Part shown: positions 40,468 to 41,527 of the stretch, piece by piece
How the letters are laid out: each line of letters starts with the position of its first letter
How positions within the stretch are numbered: position 1 is the stretch's first letter
Origin: Methylobacterium sp. E-005
GTDB lineage: Bacteria > Pseudomonadota > Alphaproteobacteria > Rhizobiales > Beijerinckiaceae
Assembly: GCF_022829725.1 (NCBI RefSeq)
Contig: NZ_JAKSYG010000018.1
Location: 1 to 41,527 of the forward strand
Length of the DNA stretch: 41,527 bases
Direction: 5' to 3'
The notes under the pieces: model-generated
Told to the model about the DNA's origin: nothing
Databases searched by the model: none
What the model saw: the letters and a program-made list of their open reading frames with translations, nothing else
Made by a program: the position numbers and the translations under genes

Positions 40468-41496
40468 ATGTCCGGTCCCGCAAGCCCGAGCCCGAACGCA
40501 TCGGCCGAGTACGAGGCCATCGCGGCGACCATCTCGGGCACCGAGCGCGGGCGCTGGTTCCTGGCCGAACATGCCCGCCGTAACCGGGGGGCCGAGACCG
40601 AGATGCTGCTCGGGGCGATCGCCCGCCTGGAGCGGACCGTCACCGCGGATCGCGGCCACGAGGCCTTCGGACATCTGCGCGGCAACCTCGTCGACATGGC
40701 CGACGCGATCAGCCGGACGAAGGCGGAGATCGCCGCGATCAGCGCCGCCAACCACGAGCAGACGCGCCTGACCGAGGCGTCGCTCGCCCTCGACGGCATC
40801 GTGCGCGAGACCGAGCGGGCGACCTCGGACATCCTCGGTTCCGCCGAGGCGATTCAGGAGGCGGCCTGGACGCTGCGCGAGCAGGGCGCCAACGAGGCGG
40901 CCTGCGACGTCCTCGACCACCACGCCACCGGGATCTACACGGCCTGCTCGTTCCAGGACCTCACCGCGCAGCGCATCGCCCGGATCGTCTATACCCTGCG
41001 CTACCTGGAGGACCGCCTGTCGGCCATGATCGCGATCTGGGGCGAGGAGGCCGAGCCGGTTCCGTCACTGAGCGAAGCCGGGGCCGCGGAGATCGGCGCG
41101 TCCGATCTCAACCAGAGCGACATCGACCGCTATATCGGCATGGATGTCCCGGCCGTCACGGCCGCCGCCCTCGTGGCCCGGCCGGGGAGCCTGCCGCTGC
41201 ACGAGGACCTCGTGTTCCTGCCGATTGCGGGCGAGCCCGACACCGAGGTGGCCGGGCCAGAAAGCATCATGGCCGAGAGCATCATGGCCGAGAGCGTCAT
41301 GGCCGAGAGCGTCATGGCCGACAGCGTCGACGACGCCCCGGCCCGCGACCCCCCCGAACTCGCCTGGGCCGGCCTCGCCGCGGCCACCCCCGAACCCGAT
41401 GGGGTTCCGGCGCCACCGGGAGCCCTGGACACGGCGCTTAGGCCCGCCCCGATCGGCGGGCTCTCGCCCCAGCAGCGGCTGCCGCCGTTCGCCTGA
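40468..41496 (+). CDS. cheZ: CheZ-type protein phosphatase of chemotaxis
   Basis: 342 aa from the ATG at 40468 (CAGGA upstream). The long helical centre ends in SFQDLTAQRIARIVYTLRYL, the CheZ active-site segment; D164 and Q168 correspond to E. coli D143 and Q147, which dephosphorylate CheY-P. The N-terminal part (TISGTERGRWFLAEHAR) is a helical segment typical of alphaproteobacterial CheZ-like proteins. After about residue 200 it is disordered and acidic, with an IMAES/VMAES repeat (about residues 267-286) and a PPFA ending. It is not next to other che genes. It is divergent from the MFS gene. Confidence 0.85.
   Translation: MSGPASPSPNASAEYEAIAATISGTERGRWFLAEHARRNRGAETEMLLGAIARLERTVTADRGHEAFGHLRGNLVDMADAISRTKAEIAAISAANHEQTRLTEASLALDGIVRETERATSDILGSAEAIQEAAWTLREQGANEAACDVLDHHATGIYTACSFQDLTAQRIARIVYTLRYLEDRLSAMIAIWGEEAEPVPSLSEAGAAEIGASDLNQSDIDRYIGMDVPAVTAAALVARPGSLPLHEDLVFLPIAGEPDTEVAGPESIMAESIMAESVMAESVMADSVDDAPARDPPELAWAGLAAATPEPDGVPAPPGALDTALRPAPIGGLSPQQRLPPFA
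41266..41325 (+). repeat. 15-bp tandem repeat inside cheZ
   Basis: Four head-to-tail copies of A/GTCATGGCCGA-G/C-AGC (41266-41280, 41281-41295, 41296-41310, 41311-41325) encode IMAES, IMAES, VMAES, VMADS. Each copy keeps the frame, so copy-number change would only lengthen or shorten the linker. Confidence 0.9.
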
Positions 41497-41527
41497 GACA
41501 CCGACCGGGGAGCGCCCGGACCCCCCC

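Overview
The window looks like chromosome from a high-GC alphaproteobacterium, most likely a Methylobacterium/Methylorubrum-type member of the Hyphomicrobiales. The pointers are strong G/C third-position bias, a PQQ-associated SoxYZ-like/metallohydrolase/CxxxCW set typical of methylotrophs, a NadQ-type regulator, a DUF1289 protein, a YadA-type adhesin and an EcfG-like (GGAAC-N17-GGTT) promoter. No rRNA, tRNA, transposase or CRISPR array was seen. The assignment rests on gene content only.

Layout. 1-4315: a branched-chain-type ABC substrate-binding protein (cut by the left edge) diverges from four same-strand genes for a cyclase-type hydrolase, a 3-hydroxyacyl-CoA dehydrogenase-type enzyme, an SDR and a BKACE (beta-keto acid cleavage) enzyme. 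These suggest an unassigned catabolic pathway. 4469-10281: cell-wall amidase plus DnaJ/TerB protein, a glycine-zipper lipoprotein, a UreE with a long histidine tail and no urease genes nearby, an outer-membrane beta-barrel protein, very small membrane ORFs, and a stress-type SDR behind a likely EcfG promoter. 10369-16039: a chemoreceptor, then gene-poor DNA with a 43-aa gene, an orphan terminator and a trimeric autotransporter adhesin, up to dusA.

16040-24831: dusA, a retropepsin-like membrane protease with a DUF1289 partner, divergent cobS/cobT, a dense palindromic repeat, a peptide-type substrate-binding protein with a GntR regulator and a HypD-like deaminase/dehydratase (two reciprocal 12-bp operator-like sites), then queD-queC. 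24818-27951: a TetR gene diverges from a three-gene set of exported proteins (metallo-hydrolase, SoxYZ-like carrier, CxxxCW rhodanese-like protein) that is the predicted quinoprotein relay.

28016-41496: panB, a hexapeptide acetyltransferase, a DUF4166 oxidoreductase with a DCC thiol protein, a NadQ-type regulator divergent from thiE-thiD, an XRE-cupin regulator, a Mla-like lipid ABC system (STAS-MlaE, MlaF, MlaD, auxiliary lipoprotein), an MFS transporter and a CheZ-type phosphatase carrying a 15-bp repeat array.

The best candidates for undescribed biology are the leftmost catabolic cluster, the TetR-controlled exported sulfur-carrier set, the GntR unit with its operator embedded in the regulator stop codon, and the composite palindrome at 20024-20167.
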